From: Arabidopsis thaliana
Lineage: Eukaryota; Streptophyta; Magnoliopsida; Brassicales; Brassicaceae
Reading direction: 5' to 3'
Assembly: GCF_000001735.4 (NCBI RefSeq)
Contig: NC_003076.8
Span: forward strand, 5,208,001 to 5,272,000
DNA length: 64,000 bases
The notes below the pieces were generated by a model. The model worked only from the letters and a program-made list of their open reading frames with translations, did no database searches and was not told the DNA's origin. The position numbers and the translations under genes were made by a program. The stretch's first letter is position 1; each line of letters begins with the position of its first letter. Positions 60,342-64,000 of this stretch are shown here, in pieces.

Positions 60342-60418
60342 TGGGCTTACGGGCTTTAAGAACCTTTTAACGGCCCATATTTGGTCACATTCGAAACAAG
60401 GCTACCTTGAAACCCTAA
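60342..60418 (+). promoter_or_regulatory. eS7 promoter: site II and telo-box motifs
   Basis: TGGGCT (60342-60347), GGCCCAT (72-78 of 60300s: 60372-60378) and telo-box AAACCCTAA (60410-60418) sit upstream of the leader. Paired site II (TGGGCC/T, TCP-bound) and telo-box motifs are the classical arrangement of plant ribosomal-protein promoters. Confidence 0.8.
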
Positions 60419-60884
60419 TCATCGAACATTAAAACCTGATTTTACTGAAACTGTGCTGCGAAGGAGAAGCCGCAAACCATTTTTTGTCAATCTAGGGTTC
60501 TTCTTCGTACTTGCAGATTTCGCCTCCGTTTTCACTACGGTTAGTCGCAAATAGTTGATATTCCTCATACTCTCTTGTCCGTAGTTTTATGTTGAGTGGA
60601 AATGCTGATGTTTTGTCTGAAATCTTGTAGCTCACTTTAGGTGTAAGATTTTAGCTCTTGTGATTGGTCTAATTCTGGGTTTTGGTCTTTAAGAGAAGGA
60701 TACTCTAGTTCAGTTTAAGCCACTATTAAGTAATGTAGCAATGTCGATTTAAGAACTCGAAACTTGCTCCAGAGTATTATTGCATAGAACTAGAAAGCTG
60801 TGTTTTTTTTTTCTTGATCCAAAAAGCCTTAACTTTGGTTATGAAACTTACTGGAAACTGTTACTCGTCGGTTTGTGATAATAA

Positions 60885-61912
<1,028 letters not shown>

Positions 61913-62307
61913 AAGAAGATGATGAAGAACCATCAGGATAGTGAAAGAGAGCTTTTGTTTATGTTTTGTGGTATTTAGGATGAAGGAAACTCTCTTGATT
62001 CAGTTCCTTGTTCACAATCTTTAATGTTCTATTTACAATGACTACTTTTTGTGTTTTTCAATTTTGAAACCTCTATGATTTCAGATTCGTTCTCAAATTT
62101 CAACTGCAACACATTGAGAAGAATCTATAGGTCGATGATGAAGCCCCTTCTTAGTGAAACTGAGTATTATTGGGATAGTTTCTCGAGACTGAATTATATT
62201 AATCTAAGAAACTTCATACACTTCGTAACGAAAGAGTGTCTCTTGAGACGATAAAATGAAAGTGCTAAACCAATCTCTACATGGTTGCTTTTATTGCAAA
62301 TCGGAGT

Positions 62308-63517
62308 CTATACTTTATGGAATTTATATTTCTGCACAAGATTAAATCTCGAAATTCCTTGATTGAAGCCATTAAGCACAAGAGTCTTCACTGCTTCACT
62401 TCCTTGCTCGAGTGCTTCCTCGATCTGTTTCTGTTCCAATGGACTAAACTTCTGAAGAAGAAAAGCTTTCATATCCATGTTTCCAGGTGGTTTACCAATG
62501 CCTGACAATCGACAAAAAACATAAGAGATTGAGAGAGAAACAAAGAATAGTCTCGCTTTGAAACCTGAATCAAACCAAAACCGTACCTATGCTTAAACGA
62601 GGAAAGTTTCGACGACCATCCAAATGCCCCATTACACTCTTCACTCTGTAACAGATATAAAAGGTGACATCAGTTAATATATCATAGAACACATTTAGAT
62701 GTTCAAGAGGTATATTCATACCCGTTGTGATAGCCTTGACCTCCTTTCGGTTGAAGTCTCAAAACCCCATTTGGTAAAGCCATCTCATCGTAAATCTAGT
62801 AGAGAGAAACAAAAGTGTTCATATGGAACATAGTTCTGGATTCAAGGGATGCTTAAGTCAGTGACTTTACCATTAAAATGTGGCGCAATGGTACTCGATA
62901 GTGTGAAGCTAGAGATCCAACCTTTAAAACGACAACAGAACAGTTTCAGGTATGATGATTATTTGATCACGCAGCTGATCTTTGCAAAGTTATGAACAGA
63001 AAATACAAACCGATTCGCCGCTGAAGTTCATATAAGTCTGAGGTTTAGCCAACAAGATAGGTACATCTTCAATAGCACCTGTACTGATTCATACATAGAA
63101 CCAAAAAGTCATCAGTTTTATTATTCTTCAAACCAAAGAACCAAAGCAAGAGAAGTAGAACCTATTCCGATTAGAGCTTTGGACTGTATAGTGTTCATCA
63201 ACACCCCTTCTTTTCTAGCCAACACATCGATCATCTCGAAACCAACCTGAAAACAACACAAAGTTGTAGCATTGCCAAGATCAAATCCAGCAATTAAGTA
63301 AAAGAAAAAGATTGTGTATCATTACATTGTGTCTTGTTCCATGATACTTGTTTCCTGGATTGCCCAACCCAACGATAAGCCAAGGAGTGTACTCTACTTT
63401 GAATCTATCATCCTCACCACCAGAAGTAGATGAACAAACCCGAAACCTCTGTTTCCGGAAAACTGGCTTTTGCGTTTGAAAATGGTAAACACTTGGTGTA
63501 TACGTTGGGCACAACAT
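62308..63517 (-). CDS. Peptidyl-tRNA hydrolase, organellar
   Basis: Exons 63517-63326, 63246-63162, 63078-63011, 62921-62871, 62795-62722, 62645-62587 and 62501-62308; 240 residues. Bacterial Pth-type motifs: [12 protein letters not shown] (47-58), catalytic His63 in [23 protein letters not shown] with the Asn of the active site, DEMALP and [21 protein letters not shown]. It frees tRNA from stalled peptidyl-tRNA by cleaving the ester bond. The first 40 residues are basic and Ser/Thr-rich ([13 protein letters not shown]), indicating a plastid or mitochondrial presequence. A 5'UTR exon with a GAG|GTAAGC donor near 63854 suggests an intron before the ATG. Converges with eS7. Recognised as At5g16140. 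Confidence 0.95.
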
Positions 63518-64000
63518 GGAACTGTTGTTGATTCAAAGACCTATTGAAATTGAAATGACTAGAAACTTTGAGATTCAATACTTGGAATATACATAAAGAT
63601 AAAAGCTTTTCAGGATATAATGAAATTCGAAATCATATAACAACTGAGAATCAAAACTTAATGAAACCCATTAACAGAGATACAGCGCAGATAAAAAATA
63701 ATTGAAGTGTAATCGAACAGAGGACTCAGCAAAATTTCTGGAGAATCAGAGATTAGCAATGAGCTACAAGGATTACACAAAAATGTATTTGTGGTTTATA
63801 TTATGTTATAAATTTTCAGTAGAAGAAGGATAAGTGAGAAGGAAAATAGCTTACCTCTTCTTCTTCAGGATTTTTCGAAACAATTTCGGAATTTTCTTTT
63901 GCGAAGACGTTGGAACGAGATAGAAGTAGAACGATGAAATACTGAGACGAAGATGTTAGAAATTGGTCCCGTTTTGTATTAATGGGCTTACTAATATTAG
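63518..64000. other. Leader, 5'UTR intron and promoter of the Pth gene
   Basis: The 5'UTR intron lies between the exon ending near 63854 and the ATG exon. A TGGGCT site II-like motif (near 63983) fits the promoter of an organelle translation gene. Nothing else in the window to its end. Confidence 0.5.

Noticed and set aside
62051-62505. Plus-strand 67- and 74-codon frames downstream of eS7
   Set aside because: The second lies antisense to the last Pth exon, the first lies in the eS7 3' flank; neither has a domain.

Overview
The window is nuclear DNA of a crucifer plant. The predicted proteins match, as I remember them, Arabidopsis thaliana chromosome 5 genes from about At5g15960 (KIN1) to At5g16140 (peptidyl-tRNA hydrolase). 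The identification rests on recognition of protein sequences, on gene order, and on exon structures whose summed lengths give whole reading frames. No database was searched. Genes are short-introned (mostly 70-200 nt) with AT-rich GT-AG introns, and spacers are AT-rich with many homopolymers.

Layout. 0.5-4.5 kb: a direct tandem duplication of about 2 kb units, each carrying one cold/ABA-responsive gene (KIN1, KIN2) with its own promoter. 5.3-7.3 kb: an intronless organellar PPR gene. 9.35-13.26 kb: a Mutator-like DNA transposon (MULE) with 9-bp target-site duplications, long imperfect terminal inverted repeats, a mudrA-type transposase gene and, on the opposite strand, a GRF zinc-finger/coiled-coil/membrane accessory gene. 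Each gene shows one visible lesion. 16.3-19.0 kb: NIK1, an LRR receptor kinase. 20-21 kb: a steroid 5-alpha-reductase-family membrane enzyme. 21.7-24.2 kb: GEX3, a gamete-expressed membrane protein. 24.7-24.9 kb: the 51-residue DVL1 peptide gene, followed by a gene-poor stretch of more than 5 kb. 30-43 kb: a dense housekeeping block (uncharacterised At5g16030-like gene, RCC1-repeat protein, 14-3-3 upsilon, CMC1-like twin-CX9C protein, CCT zeta subunit). 44.5-45.6 kb: carboxylesterase CXE17. 47.8-49.2 kb: a short RAD23-like gene lacking the internal UBA domain. 49.8-51.7 kb: an RWP-RK protein. 53.2-54.5 kb: an uncharacterised plant-specific gene. 58.0-59.8 kb: a monoacylglycerol-lipase-like hydrolase with a GC-AG intron and a possible targeting-peptide upstream exon. 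61.0-61.9 kb: ribosomal protein eS7 with site II/telo-box promoter motifs. 62.3-63.5 kb: organellar peptidyl-tRNA hydrolase.

The genes are individual eukaryotic transcription units, not an operon. Local relationships are the KIN pair (a recent duplication with a promoter difference), the divergent 14-3-3/CMC1 intergenic region, and convergent pairs such as At5g16030/RCC1 and eS7/PTH. I see no wholly new multi-gene system. The most unusual items are the MULE with its accessory GRF gene, the KIN promoter divergence, the alternative first exon and GC-AG intron of the hydrolase, the optional 96-nt exon in the RAD23-like gene, the duplicated splice donor in GEX3, and two small insertion scars in the 25-30 kb gene desert.
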